Below are positions 26,281 to 37,629 of a stretch of 64,000 nucleotides of DNA, one piece after another. The position numbers and the translations under genes were made by a program. This DNA is from Phoenix dactylifera (Eukaryota > Streptophyta > Magnoliopsida > Arecales > Arecaceae): contig NC_052402.1 in the NCBI RefSeq assembly GCF_009389715.1, positions 24,252,013 through 24,316,012 on the forward strand, given 5' to 3'. Position 1 is the first letter of the stretch; every line of letters starts with the position of its first letter. The notes under the pieces were generated by a model, which saw only the letters and a list, made by a program, of their open reading frames with translations, did no database searches and was not told where the DNA came from.

Positions 26281-27959
26281 AAACTTGCTTTGAAACTCGA
26301 CTATTTATTTCATATTTATGTGCCGTCAGAAGGTGCATGTATCAACCAATTGGACTAATGTTTAAACTAGCAACAAGTAGAAAATGCAGCATAGAGCACA
26401 ATAATAAAGTTGGTGATCTTAACATTCATTTATTCTGATGTGGTGATATGTTTGTCCCTCCTAATTTGTTTTCTCTCATGGGATGACCAAACCAAACGTA
26501 TCCGAGAACTCTAGATTAAACATTTGAGTAATCAGTACTGTTCTTGATATATTAACAGAAAAAATTGGTTTAAGACCCTGTTTGGAAGAGCTTTTGGAGG
26601 GTCAAAAAGCACTTTCTGCTAAAAAATGGTGTTTGGTAAAAATTTCGGAAAGCTGTTTTAGCTTTTTCGGAAAGCTGAATACAGCTTTTGGGAAGAAGCT
26701 CCAATTTGGAGCTTTTTGAAAATGCTATTTTCAGCTTTGTCGAAAAGCTGTATTTTTGGCAAAAATACCCCTATTTAAAAGCCATTTTTTTCTTCCAAAA
26801 TCTTCCATCCTAGTGCCTCTTCCTCTCTCACCCTTCCCTCTCTCTCTCCCTCTCTATCTCCTTCTTCTTCTCACGCCGCCGGCCCTGTTTGTTTTTTTTT
26901 TGGTAGGCAGCCACCACACTGGCCACCACCTATGGCTGCCTCCCAAGCCGCCGATGCGGCTTGTTGCCCCGGCGAGCCGGCACGGACGTCCGGCTCGCTG
27001 TTGCGACCCACCACAGCCATCGGGCGGTGGGAAGCAAAACGAACAAAAAAAAGAGGAAGGGAAGGAAAGGACAGCCATGGCCCCCGCCTCCCCGGCACGC
27101 GCTGCGGCCCGCCGTCCCGGCACCCTGCTCCCCCCTGCGGTCGCCATTGCCCGTCGTCCCAATCCGCTCTCGAGCCCCCTCCTGCGGCTGCCACAGCCCG
27201 CCGTCTCGGCCTCCTTCCGGCGTCGCCGGCCTCACGGGAGGAGAAGAAAGGAGAAGAAGGAAAGAGAGGAAGGAGAAGAAGAGAAGAAAAAAGAAAAGAA
27301 AAAAAAGAAAATGAACGAAAAAGAAGAAAAGGAAAGAAAAAAAAGAGAAGAGAAAAGGAAAAAAAAAAGAAAAAATAAATAAATAAATAAATAAGATAAT
27401 AAATAAAATATATTTTAACAAAATAAAATAATAAATAAAAATAAATATTAGTAATTATTTAAACAATTTTATCACCAAGCTAGAAAATTTGTTAGAGAGA
27501 TAAATTGTCATCAGAAGAGTGAAAAATTAATTTACACTGATAATTATAATATTTTATATATTTATTATTGTATTATACGATAAATATAATATAAAATATT
27601 CCTGATCCATTAAAATCAGAGGAAACAGTTTGTGAAAACTTTATTCAGGAACTATTGTCTCTTGATCCAGCCATATAAAAGTTAGACAACCTAAATACAA
27701 ACATTTATTTTGGACAAATACTCACATTTTTTTAGCCAAATACCGGCATTTATTTTGTAAATAATCGAAAAAGAGACCTGTGGAGTGATTGATTAAAACC
27801 CTATTTGATTTTGATGAGCTCAAAGCATTTGAGTATATTTCTTGTTTACTAATGAATTCAATTAAGTGTTTCAGTGAAAATCTTGTCTAAGTGTCTCAAG
27901 ACTTGGTTCATAATTTTTGGATAAGTTAAGAAGTCAGCTTGAACCAAAGTCTGAGACTC

Positions 27960-28845
27960 GAGTCGACTCCAGAGTATCACGAGTCGACTCCAAGCGTATC
28001 AAGTTCACTGGCACGAGCTCGAGTCGACTCCGACTGAGAACAGACAGACGAACAGAAAGCTTCAACTCAGAACCTGTCAATGAGTCGACTCCCGAAGTGT
28101 GCGAGTCGACTCCGATGTTCACCAAGTCGACTCCAGGGTAGTAAGAGTCGACTCCGAGAGGAATACAAAGAAAAAGTCAGAGCAGTTTTCGGGTCTGAGA
28201 TTCGAGTCGACTCCAGTGGAACGCGAGTCGACTCCGATGGTTGGCAGGTCGACTCCAAAGACAGCAAGAGTCGACTCTCAGCAGTACACAAAGAAAAAGT
28301 CAGAGGGCAGATTCTGGACTCTGAGATTCGAGTCGACTCCCGCATTACGCGAGTCGACTCCGAGACTCCGTGACCACAAAGAAGACAGAAGACCAAGTTA
28401 CTGCCTCTGAGATTCGAGTCGACTCCCAAACAGCTAGAGTCGACTCCAAGGCAGCTTCACATCAAAAGGGCAGAAGACCAAGTTTCGGAAACTGAGAGCC
28501 GAGTCGACTCCGAGGAAGCTCGAGTCGACTCCAAGACTGGACGAGCCAAAAGACAGAAGATAGGGAGTTCGGGCTCTGAGCGCCGAGTCGACTCCCAGGA
28601 CAGTCGAGTCGACTCGAGTGAACCAAATTCAAAAATACGTCCACGGACTTCATGGGATGAGCCGACTCCGAGAAAGCCAAGTCAGCTCCAGAAGTTGGCG
28701 AGTCGACTCTGGGTCAAGACGAGTCGACTCCCAGTCGCGAAGGCAACTTTAATTCAAATCTGGAACAGTTGCAGAGTCGACTCCGGAAAAGTATGAGTCG
28801 ACTCCTGCTACAGACGAGTCGACTCCTGATCGCGCGAGTCGACTC
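27960..28845. repeat. Field of 10-bp palindromes GAGTCGACTC in the 5' LTR
   Basis: About two dozen exact or one-off copies of the self-complementary GAGTCGACTC. Successive starts are typically 21 bp apart: 27960/27981, 28082/28103/28124/28145, 28204/28225, 28330/28351, 28416/28437, 28501/28522, 28585/28606, 28700/28721 and 28774/28795/28816. Groups are separated by less regular spacers. All but one copy in this field are followed by a C or T. Confidence 0.9.
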
Positions 28846-28935
28846 CAACCCACCAACGGACACATTGTCAGACTGTACAGAGTGTGCAGAACGGGCAGAA
28901 AAAGCTCTCTAACGGCTAGTTTCCGTGGGGGTTGG

Positions 28936-28944
28936 TTTAAATAG
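28936..28944 (+). promoter_or_regulatory. Probable Copia LTR TATA-like box
   Basis: tttaaatag lies about 90 bp downstream of the palindrome field and about 800 bp before the LTR end, a plausible core-promoter position. No other TATA-like word in the LTR is as well placed. Confidence 0.4.
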
Positions 28945-29740
28945 CCACAGAGGACTGTAGCAAGGCAGAGAACAACCATTCCACTCCAAGTATTCAAGCA
29001 TTCAACTCTGCAACTTGTTCTTCAACGAGAAAAAGGGAAGATCTGCATTTACTGCATCCACCTACATCTTTCCAGCAATCAAAGAAGCTCCTCCTGCATT
29101 CAAGTCGACTACACATTCAAGAGGAGACCGAAGTTTAAGAAGCCATTCCTCTTCTCCAACTTAAAAGCGTTTGAGGGCTTCTAAACTCCTTTTAGATTAT
29201 ATTGTCTTTCATCTGCTTTTGAGAAGCTTGTTTCTCTGTTTGTCTATTTTATTTACAACTTGTATTTGCTTGATTCAATCGGGAGATTGAATCAAGGGTA
29301 TAGAGGTTAGTTGGTGAGCCTAGTTATTAAAACCAACGTGTGTAAGGATTTGATTGTGATCCTGGGAAAACAATCGGGGTGGTTCTAGTCGGTGAGCCTG
29401 GGAAAACCGACCGAGTTCGTTGTGAGCTCGTAAAACAACAAGTTTGGTTGTGAGCTTGGAAAACAACCGGCTGTAATCCAAGGGGGTTATAGTGAATTCC
29501 CAAGTGAGACTTGGGGAGTGGACGTAGGAGCAAGGGTTAGCTCCGAACCACTATAAAACTTGGTGTTTGTGTTTGATTGTCTCTCTTCTTCTTCCTCTCT
29601 TATCACTCACAGCACATAGCATTTAATTAAACAACTTGCAATAGGTTTAATTAGTCATCCACAACGTTTTAAATATCTAAATTATTTTAAAACCCAATTC
29701 ACCCCCCTCCCCCTCTTGGGTTGTCTATCTGGGCAACAAG

Positions 29741-29752
29741 TGGTATCAGAGC
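29741..29752 (+). other. Copia primer-binding site
   Basis: tggtatcagagc begins two bases after the 5' LTR. It is complementary to the 3' end of plant initiator tRNA-Met, the usual primer of SIRE-type and many other plant LTR elements. Confidence 0.9.
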
Positions 29753-29785
29753 CTAAACTCTTCCACCCAAGAGTAAAAGATCAAA

Positions 29786-31560
29786 ATGACAACCCCATTT
29801 GGATCTTCCCACATTGAGGGTCAGTCCACCCAAAGACCCCCATTCTTTAATGGATCCGACTACTCATATTGGAAGGCTAGGATGAGAATATTCATCCAAG
29901 CCCAAGACTATGAGATGTGGACCATTGTAGTAAATGGGCCATACATCCCATCCATATATGTAGAGGGTGTCACGGTACCCAAACTAGAAAAGGATTGGGA
30001 TGAACATGACATGAGAAAGGCACAACTAAACTCTAAAGCTATGAATGTGCTTTATTGTGCCTTAGATAGAAATGAATTCAATAGGGTCTCTACTTGCAAT
30101 TCTGCAAAAGAGATTTGGGACAGACTTGAAGTGACCCATGAGGGCACGAATCAAGTCAAAGAATCCAAAATAAATATTTTGGTTCATAAATATGAACTAT
30201 TTAAAATGGATTCTAATGAAACAATTACATGCATGTTTACTAGGTTTACTGACATTGTCAATGGCCTAAAAAGCCTTGGCAAGAACTATACTAACAGTGA
30301 GCTTGTCAGGAAAATCCTTCGGTGTCTACCAAGGTTATGGGAAGCTAAAGTGACCGCAATCCAAGAAGCCAAGGACCTGAACAAATTACCACTTGAGGAG
30401 CATCTTGGATCCCTAATGACGCACGAGCTAACCATGAAACAACACAACGAGGAAGAGTCCTCCCATAAGAAAAAGGTAATAGCTCTAAAATCTACTTCAT
30501 CTAACAAGGACTTATCTTGCAGTAGCAGCAGTGAAGAAGAAGAACATGAGGAAGATGATGGTGAGGCACTTCTTGTGCGCAAATTCAGAAAATTCATCAA
30601 CCACAAGAAGTCCTATCATCAAAGGAGAGGCCCCTCAAATTCCTACCGCAAGGACAAAGGTAAGGAAAGGGAAAATGAGGGGATTGGATGTTACGAGTGC
30701 AAGAAGCCGGGTCACATAAGAGCTGAGTGCCCTTTACTGAAAAAGGGGAGCAAGTACAAGAAGAAGAAGGCTCTTGTCACAACATATCCGACTCCGACTC
30801 ATCATCCTCTTCATCGGATGATGAACAAGAAGAAAAGGCCAATTTCTGCTTCATGGCCAATGAAAATGAGGTAACATCCGAATCGGATCTTGATTTTTCT
30901 TTTGATGAACTGCATTTAATGAATTAATGATAGAATATAAGGCCATAAATCTTAAGAATAAAGAACTAAAAACCGCTAATCAATTATACCTACATAAATA
31001 CGATAAATTAGTTAAGGATAAGGATTTAATCACCAAAGAAAATATAGAACTTAAGACAAGCAACCACCTTTTAACTCAAAAGACTACTACCTTAACTAAA
31101 GATAATGAAAAACTAACTAAGGAATTTTCAGAACTTAAAAAACATAAACAAATCTTAAATAAGGATCTCACAAAAGAACTTAATGATCTAAAAGCAGAAA
31201 ATCAAACACTAACTAAAGAACTTAACAAATACAAACTCTTAGTTGAAAAATTTACATATAGCTCTGAAAAGTTAAATATGATACTCAATAGTCAACGAGC
31301 AGTATTTAATAAAGCGGGTTTAGGGTATAAACCAAGAAATAAATAAAAACTTCTTAGTAACTTCTTTGTTAAAGCTGGGAAAACTAAAACTAAGAAAATA
31401 ACCTGCTTTTGTTGTGGGACTATAGGACATAAGGCAAATGTATGTGACTATAGGAAAAGTAAAACAAAAAGGAAAATTAAAAGGGTATGGGTTCCAAAAG
31501 GAACCAACTTGACTAACCATGAAGGACCCAAGAAAACTTGGGTACCTAAGATTATATGAT
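29786..31560 (+). pseudogene. Copia gag/nucleocapsid region
   Basis: The N-terminal part has the SIRE-type gag signature (NGSDYSYWKARM), followed by a Ser/Glu-rich stretch and a CCHC zinc knuckle (CYECKKPGHIRAEC). A Lys/Asn/Glu-rich coiled-coil-like section and a second CCHC-like knuckle (CFCCGTIGHKANVC) lie before pol. It would encode the particle protein. The region appears broken; it is treated as part of a fossil element. Confidence 0.8.
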
Positions 31561-31574
31561 CTACTTGTGTAGGA

Positions 31575-34500
31575 GTGTCTTGCAGCCAAGGTCAACAAAA
31601 ACTGCTGTACTTGGACAGTGGCTGCTCAAGACATATGACGGGTGACAAGGATCAATTTTTCACCCTTGAAGCTAAGAAGGGAGGTGCTGTGACTTTTGGA
31701 GACAACAACCAAGGTCACATCATTGGTATTGGTAAAGTTCAAATCACCCCTTCTACTTATATTGATAATGTTAGATATGTTGATGGTCTTAAGCATAACT
31801 TATTAAGCATTAGTCAATTATGTGATAAAGGGTATAATGTTATGTTTAAACCATCACTATGCATTATAACAAACCCTAATGATAATAGTTTAGTTTTTAA
31901 AGGAATTAGACGAGGAAATGTATATGTTGTAGACCTTGAAGATCTTGCAAAACATAACCAATGTCTAGTTGTTAATGAAACTAAGGATAATGATGCTAGT
32001 TGGTTGTGGCACCGTAAGTTAGGTCATGCAAGCATGGACACAATAACTAAACTAGTTAAAAGAGATTCCGTGATAGGTTTGCCAAAATTAAAATTTGAAA
32101 AGAACAAAATATGTGAAGCATGTCAATTTGGCAAACAATCTAGGAACTCATTTAAATCCATAAAATGTGTCTCTACCTCTAGGCCTCTAGAATTATTACA
32201 CATGGACCTATTCGGACCAACTAGAACAACAAGCCTAGGTGGAAATAAATATGGTCTAGTTATTGTAGATGATTATTCTAGGTACACATGGGTCATGTTC
32301 CTAGCACATAAGGATCAAGCATTTTCTGTTTTTAAGAAATTCCATAAAGAAGTAACCAATGCTAGAGATACCTCAGTAATAGCTATTAGAAGTGACCATG
32401 GTACCGAATTCGAAAATCAGTCATTTGAGGAATTTTGTAGTAAAAAGGGGATAACCCATAATTTTTCTGCACCTAGGACACCACAACAAAATGGAGTTAT
32501 GGAGAGAAAAAATAGAACTCTAGAGGAAATGGCTAGAACTATGTTATGTGAAAGTAACCTCCCTAAGTACTTTTGGGGAGAAGCCATCAATACTTCTTGT
32601 CATATATTAAATAGAGTTCTATTGAGACCCATCATAAAGAAAACACCTTATGAACTTTGGAAAAACAGAAAACCAAAAGTTAATTACTTTCATGTTTTTG
32701 GATGTAGGTGTTTTGTTCATAATAATGGGAAAGATAATCTAGGTAAATTTGACTCTAAATCTGATGAGGGAATTTTCTTAGGCTACTCTACAACTAGCAA
32801 AGCCTATAGAGTCTTTAACAAAAGAACCTTAGTTATAGAAGAACCTATACATGTTGTATTTGATGATTCTAGTGACATCTCCTCTAGTAAGAAAGATAAT
32901 TTTGATGATGATGTTGAAATTCTTGAAGAAAAGATAGATGAGATGGCATTACAAGATGATAATCAAAAGTTGAGTGAAGGAGCATCATCAAGCCAAGAGG
33001 CTATTGTGGATCATGGGCTAACTAAAGCTTGGAGGTATGCTCACGGGCATCCTAAGGAACTAATTCTAGATGATCCATCTCAACCGGTTAGGACTAGAGC
33101 ATCCCTTAGGAATTTGAATAACCATCTAGCTTTTGTCTCACACTTTGAGCCCAAACATATAGAAGAAGCCGAAAATGATGTAAATTGGATAAATGCAATG
33201 CAAGAAGAACTAAATCAATTTACTAGAAACAAAGTGTGGAATCTAGTTGAGAGACCTTCTGAATATCCAATTATAGGTACTAAATGGATTTATAAAAATA
33301 AACTTGATGAAAATGGAACTGTTATAAGGAATAAGGCTAGACTAGTAGCAAAGGGTTATAATCAAGAAGAAGGTATAGATTTTGATGAAACCTTTGCTCC
33401 TGTAGCTAGACTTGAGGCTATTAGACTATTATTAGCATATGCATGCTCTAAGGACTTCAAACTATTTCAAATGGATGTAAAAAGTGCATTTTTAAATAGG
33501 TATATTAATGAGGAGGTATATGTAGAACAACCTCCGGGTTTTGAAAATCTTCAATACCCTAATCATGTATATAAACTGAACAAAGCACTTTATGGTTTAA
33601 AACAAGCACCTAGAGCATGGTATGAGAGACTTAGCAAATTCCTATTAGAACATGAATTCTCTAGGAGAAATGTAGATACAACACTCTTTCTGAAAAAGCA
33701 AAACAAAGATATGTTATTAGTACAGATTTATGTTGATGATATCATTTTCGGTGCTACTAACAATCGCCTCTGCGAAGAATTTGCTGATTTGATGCAGAGT
33801 GAATTTGAGATGAGTATGATGGGAGAGCTGAACTACTTCCTCGGCCTTCAAATCAAACAGTCTGAAGGAGGCATCTTCATCAATCAAGCCAAATATATCA
33901 AGGAGATGCTCAAGAAGTTTGATATGGAGGGAAACAAGTCAATCAGCACCCCCATGAGCTCATCATGCAAATTAGACCAAGATGAATCAGGTAAATCGGT
34001 AGATCAGAAACTGTATAGAGGTATGATAGGATCCTTATTGTATCTTACTGCAAGTAGACCTGATATTATGTTTAGTGTTTGCATGTGTGCTAGATATCAG
34101 GCTAATCCTAAAGAATCACATCTAGTTGCAGTTAAGAGAATTTTTAAATACTTAATAGGAACTAAGAATATAGGGTTATGGTACTCTAAAGAATCTAGCC
34201 TAAACTTAATAGGATACACAGATTCAGACTTCGCTGGATGTAAGCTTGATAGAAAAAGTACCAGCGGGTCTTGTCAATTTCTAGGAGAAAACCTTATCTC
34301 ATGGTTTAGCAAGAAACAAAACTCGGTTGCATTATCTACTGCTGAAGCTGAATATGTTGCAGCCGGGAGTTGTTGTGCTCAAATCTTGTGGATTAAACAA
34401 CAACTAGAAGATTATGGCATTAAACAAGATAAAATTCCCATTAATTGTGATAATACAAGTGCCATTAATCTAACTAAAAATCCAATTCAGCATTCAAGAA

Positions 34501-34673
34501 CTAAACACATTGAGATAAGACATCACTTCATAAGAGATCATGTATTGAATGGTGATGTGACACTCCAATTTGTTTGTACTGATGATCAATTAGCAGATAT
34601 TTTTACAAAACCCCTAAGTGAAGAGAGGTTTAGTGTGCTTAGGAGGGGATTAGGAGTGATTGATCCATCCTAG
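31575..34673 (+). CDS. Copia pol region
   Basis: A reading frame of about 1030 codons with domains in Copia order: aspartic protease ([11 protein letters not shown]), GAG-pre-integrase ([11 protein letters not shown]), integrase core, reverse transcriptase with its YVDD box, and RNase H (TDSDFAGC, then ALSTAEAEY). The order integrase before reverse transcriptase separates Copia from Gypsy. It would carry out cleavage of the polyprotein, cDNA synthesis and insertion. This part of the element looks long and well kept, which agrees with the young LTRs. Confidence 0.9.
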   Translation: MSCSQGQQKLLYLDSGCSRHMTGDKDQFFTLEAKKGGAVTFGDNNQGHIIGIGKVQITPSTYIDNVRYVDGLKHNLLSISQLCDKGYNVMFKPSLCIITNPNDNSLVFKGIRRGNVYVVDLEDLAKHNQCLVVNETKDNDASWLWHRKLGHASMDTITKLVKRDSVIGLPKLKFEKNKICEACQFGKQSRNSFKSIKCVSTSRPLELLHMDLFGPTRTTSLGGNKYGLVIVDDYSRYTWVMFLAHKDQAFSVFKKFHKEVTNARDTSVIAIRSDHGTEFENQSFEEFCSKKGITHNFSAPRTPQQNGVMERKNRTLEEMARTMLCESNLPKYFWGEAINTSCHILNRVLLRPIIKKTPYELWKNRKPKVNYFHVFGCRCFVHNNGKDNLGKFDSKSDEGIFLGYSTTSKAYRVFNKRTLVIEEPIHVVFDDSSDISSSKKDNFDDDVEILEEKIDEMALQDDNQKLSEGASSSQEAIVDHGLTKAWRYAHGHPKELILDDPSQPVRTRASLRNLNNHLAFVSHFEPKHIEEAENDVNWINAMQEELNQFTRNKVWNLVERPSEYPIIGTKWIYKNKLDENGTVIRNKARLVAKGYNQEEGIDFDETFAPVARLEAIRLLLAYACSKDFKLFQMDVKSAFLNRYINEEVYVEQPPGFENLQYPNHVYKLNKALYGLKQAPRAWYERLSKFLLEHEFSRRNVDTTLFLKKQNKDMLLVQIYVDDIIFGATNNRLCEEFADLMQSEFEMSMMGELNYFLGLQIKQSEGGIFINQAKYIKEMLKKFDMEGNKSISTPMSSSCKLDQDESGKSVDQKLYRGMIGSLLYLTASRPDIMFSVCMCARYQANPKESHLVAVKRIFKYLIGTKNIGLWYSKESSLNLIGYTDSDFAGCKLDRKSTSGSCQFLGENLISWFSKKQNSVALSTAEAEYVAAGSCCAQILWIKQQLEDYGIKQDKIPINCDNTSAINLTKNPIQHSRTKHIEIRHHFIRDHVLNGDVTLQFVCTDDQLADIFTKPLSEERFSVLRRGLGVIDPS

Positions 34674-34829
34674 TGGTAGTTTCCACTAGATTCATTGATT
34701 TTGATGATTAGTTTGTGGTTAAAATAGAGTTTCTCTTCAATGATCATCAAATCAGATCTTAATTTAGTGATTTTCCCTCGTTTGGCACAAACATAGCATG
34801 ATTTTTAGGTGCGTGCCAAAGTTAGAGAC

Positions 34830-35045
34830 GACTCGAGTAAGTTTCAGAGTCGGCTCCTAAGGGGGAGTCGACTCGCGCATTTGCGGGAGTCGACTCGCAA
34901 AGATGGCAGCAGAGGGGGAGTCGACTCACATATAGTCGGGAGTCGACTCGAGGTCTACAGGCGCATAAGAAGAGTCGACTCGCGCATATTCTGGAGTCGA
35001 CTCGAGGTCGAGTCGACTCGCAACTCAGTGGAGTCGACTCGCAGT
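34830..35045. repeat. Second palindrome field, between pol and the extra ORF
   Basis: Eight or so copies of GAGTCGACTC (starts at 34865, 34887, 34918, 34940, 34972, 34994, 35010 and 35031), mostly paired 21-22 bp apart. Nearly all are followed by G (GAGTCGACTCG), whereas LTR copies are followed by C or T. The shared core with a different flank suggests a separately expanded set. Confidence 0.85.
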
Positions 35046-35287
35046 CGGGATCCGACTTTTTAACCCTAGCTTTGTCGTTTCGAAAACACTTTCTTTCTCA
35101 GCCGCCACTGTTCACAAGCCCTAGAGCCGACTCCTAGGTCGTCCCCGATTGTCTCCAAGCCCTTTTCCGTCGACCTTTCACCGTCCCTTAGGGTTTTCCT
35201 CCCTTTCTAGGTCGTCCCCGGTCGTCCCCAAGACTTTCCCGTCGGTTCTTCACCGCTCATTAGGTTTTCCTCCCATTTTAGGTCATT

Positions 35288-36808
35288 ATGCCGCGTAAGA
35301 CCGTAGTCCGGAAGAGGTCCCAACCCGAGGCCCGTCCCGAGCGGCGCTCCAAGGCTCGGCACGATCCCGCGAGGCCACAACCTCCGGCTCGTTCCCCGCC
35401 TAGGGCGGTTCCCGCGAGGCCATTAGCCGGGAAGGCCGTCTCCACCGGGAGATATGTCGATTTCGACTTCCTCTCCCGGGAAGGGTTCACTATAGGTGAT
35501 AGACTTAGGGCCCAGGGCTTAGAGTACTTCCTCACCTTAGATCTCCCCACATATCCAGGCCTCATTAGAGAGTTCTACGGTACCGTCCATCGGGGAGATG
35601 GAGGTATCGAGGGCACAGTAGCCGGTGTCCCTCTGTTCATTACGGAGGATCTCATTGCCCACATCCTCCACCTTCCACAAGTCGGGGTGGCTCCCACACA
35701 CCCCGAGGACAGGGTTGAGGCCCTTACGGCCGTACTAGGGCATCCACCTCAGTCCCCCCTAGACGAGGTATCTGCTAGCTCACTTCCGATTGAGGTGCGG
35801 ATCCTCTTGAGTATATTGTCTAGGTCCATCTTCCCTAAGACAGGGAGATTTGATTTTGTAAATGAGAGAGACCTAGCTCTTATGTTTTATATTCTTCAGG
35901 ACACCCCAATCAACTTCCCCAAACTCATCTATAGGTATCTGTGTGAGCCCCTAGATAGACCTAGGCTCACCCTCCCATACGGCATGATATTCACTCTTCT
36001 GTTCAGGGAGTACGAGATTCCCATTCCTGAGGGGGAACCCTCTAAGGCATTGCGATGGACAGATCGCATGCGAGCGGGGACCCTACACAGGATGGAGTTT
36101 CGGAAGAGAGAGGGGATCTGGGTTAGGAAGTCATCCATCACCACACAGACCACCAGACCTTCCCCCAGTCCTGAGCCCGATTCTGACTTTCCCGACGTAC
36201 CAGACTTTCCATCTACTTCTGCTCCTACCACCTCCGCCGGACCCTCCTCCTCAGCTCCACCCACTCAGCCTATGGAGGTCCGGATCTCGTCTGAGCAGCT
36301 CCGGGAGCTGCGGCAGGAGATAGTCCGAGATCTGCTCCAGGAGCTCCGGGGTTCAGTGCCTGCTCCCACTCCTGCACCTTCGTCAGCGTTGGTCCCTTCC
36401 TTGACAGCCGTGACTGACATGACGGCCCATGTGCGGGAAGAGATCGACAATGTACGGTTCCTGGTCCAAGCCCAGTTCCACAGCATGAGTGAGGTCACGA
36501 GCACCACTCGACGGATGCGGGATGACATCGGCCGTGACATGTCCACCACCACCGCGGGGGCCGAGCGCTTGTCGAATGTGCTCATCGACAAGCTGGACGG
36601 ACTGCAGAAGTCAGTACTCGAGCTGGATACGACACAGAGCAGGGCCATCCAGGCCATCATTCGCCAGCTAGAGAACGTGACCAATGCGGTCCAATCACTC
36701 GTGGAGCGCATGCCTCGAGGAGATACATCCTCGAGAGGAGGAGCCACATCCTCGAGAGGAGGAGTCACATCCTCGAGAGGAGGACCTACATCCTCGAGGA
36801 GACCGTAG
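35288..36808 (+). CDS. Extra ORF of the SIRE-like element, function unknown
   Basis: A single open frame of 506 codons between pol and the 3' LTR, the position of the extra (sometimes called envelope-like) ORF in SIRE-type elements. In order: a basic, Pro/Arg-rich N-terminus (about 1-55), a globular part (about 57-270) resembling the domain known as putative plant transposon protein, a Pro/Ser/Thr-rich linker (about 285-330), a predicted coiled coil (about 335-475), and short SSRGG repeats at the C-terminus. I see no signal peptide or membrane segment, so calling it an envelope protein is not supported. It looks whole in this copy. Confidence 0.75.
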   Translation: MPRKTVVRKRSQPEARPERRSKARHDPARPQPPARSPPRAVPARPLAGKAVSTGRYVDFDFLSREGFTIGDRLRAQGLEYFLTLDLPTYPGLIREFYGTVHRGDGGIEGTVAGVPLFITEDLIAHILHLPQVGVAPTHPEDRVEALTAVLGHPPQSPLDEVSASSLPIEVRILLSILSRSIFPKTGRFDFVNERDLALMFYILQDTPINFPKLIYRYLCEPLDRPRLTLPYGMIFTLLFREYEIPIPEGEPSKALRWTDRMRAGTLHRMEFRKREGIWVRKSSITTQTTRPSPSPEPDSDFPDVPDFPSTSAPTTSAGPSSSAPPTQPMEVRISSEQLRELRQEIVRDLLQELRGSVPAPTPAPSSALVPSLTAVTDMTAHVREEIDNVRFLVQAQFHSMSEVTSTTRRMRDDIGRDMSTTTAGAERLSNVLIDKLDGLQKSVLELDTTQSRAIQAIIRQLENVTNAVQSLVERMPRGDTSSRGGATSSRGGVTSSRGGPTSSRRP

Positions 36809-36978
36809 CTACTTTTTGTATTTTGCTTTGACATGTATTGCTTTACGTTACTTATTGTATTCTGAAATGTACTTACATACAAATTAATACAATGAGTAGC
36901 CGCATTTTTCTTCAATAATGTGCCTTTTGATCTATGTTTGATTGTGTGTTCTGTTTACCTCCTTTTTGATATGATGAC

Positions 36979-37100
36979 AAAAAGGGGGAGAAATATGTAT
37001 AAAATATGTAAAAGGGGGAGAAATATGTATAAAATATGTACAAGGAGAAATATGTATAAAATATGTAAAAGAAAAAATATGTATAAAATATGTAAAAGGA
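36979..37100 (+). repeat. Repeated purine-tract units in the Copia 3' region
   Basis: Four tandem units of about 27-30 bp, each a purine run (aaaagggggag, decaying to aaagaaaa) plus aaatatgtataaaatatgt. The units resemble polypurine tracts; multiple such tracts upstream of the 3' LTR have been described for SIRE-type elements. Confidence 0.75.
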
Positions 37101-37611
37101 ATCAATGGAAATCAATAAAAAGATAAACTCTTAAAACACACAAATTTGTTCTAAGTGGATTCGGTACCTCGAGGCTCATTATCTCTCTTTTGGGGCTCCT
37201 AATGGAGTAATCTCCAGAATCTATTCAAGGGATATTCGGAGATTAGCTGAATCCTACTCAAGAACAAATTGACAGATTTTTCCTCTAAAAACCAAAATTT
37301 CAGTTCAAAAACTTCAAAGCATTAAAAGGAAATTCAAAGAATCAAAACAAAGTAGAATGCATATGTTGAGAAGGAGAATCTGAAATTTTAAGAAAGCTAA
37401 ATCATTAATTATATATAAGCCAAACAATTGAATGCATGATATGAAGGCTTATATAATTCCAAATGAAAGGGGGAGCTTTAACTCCGAAATTTATTGTTTC
37501 ACTCCTTTCAAGCTTGGATAAATTGAATTACCAGACATTTGAATTCATTTATGGATTTTATTTGATTGCTTATTGTGCAATTCACTTTACATATACTCAA
37601 TGTTTTGTCAT
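37101..37611. other. Copia 3' untranslated region
   Basis: AT-rich sequence without a convincing ORF between the purine-tract repeats and the final polypurine tract. One further purine run (aaagggggag) lies near 37467. Confidence 0.6.
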
Positions 37612-37629
37612 CATCAAAAAGGGAGAGAT
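37612..37629 (+). other. Copia polypurine tract next to the 3' LTR
   Basis: catcaaaaagggagagat directly abuts the TG of the 3' LTR, the expected site for plus-strand priming. Confidence 0.8.

Larger units (their letters stand above)
27779..29738 (+). repeat. Copia 5' LTR
   Basis: About 1960 bp, starting TGTGGAGTGATTG and ending GGGCAACA. It contains the 21-bp-phased palindrome field (27960-28845). A TATA-like tttaaatag at about 28936 is followed by a probable transcription start region. Confidence 0.93.

Noticed and set aside
27917-28429. ORFs with VDS/STP/SRL repeats in the Copia LTRs
   Set aside because: The palindrome GAGTCGACTC at 21-bp (seven-codon) steps reads open in every frame. This is a by-product of the repeat.
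27960-28845. CRISPR-like array
   Set aside because: The repeats are only 10 bp and perfectly palindromic with 11-bp spacers, within an LTR of a plant retroelement; no cas genes and no prokaryotic context.
29741-29752. Link between the Copia tRNA-Met primer site and the tRNA-Met-like array
   Set aside because: The primer site matches initiator tRNA-Met, the array heads resemble elongator tRNA-Met, and this primer site is common to very many plant elements. Coincidence is enough.
36265-36915. 216-codon ORF opposite the Copia extra ORF, and minus-strand ORFs opposite Gypsy gag-pol
   Set aside because: Shadow frames of well-supported plus-strand coding regions, with no recognisable domain.
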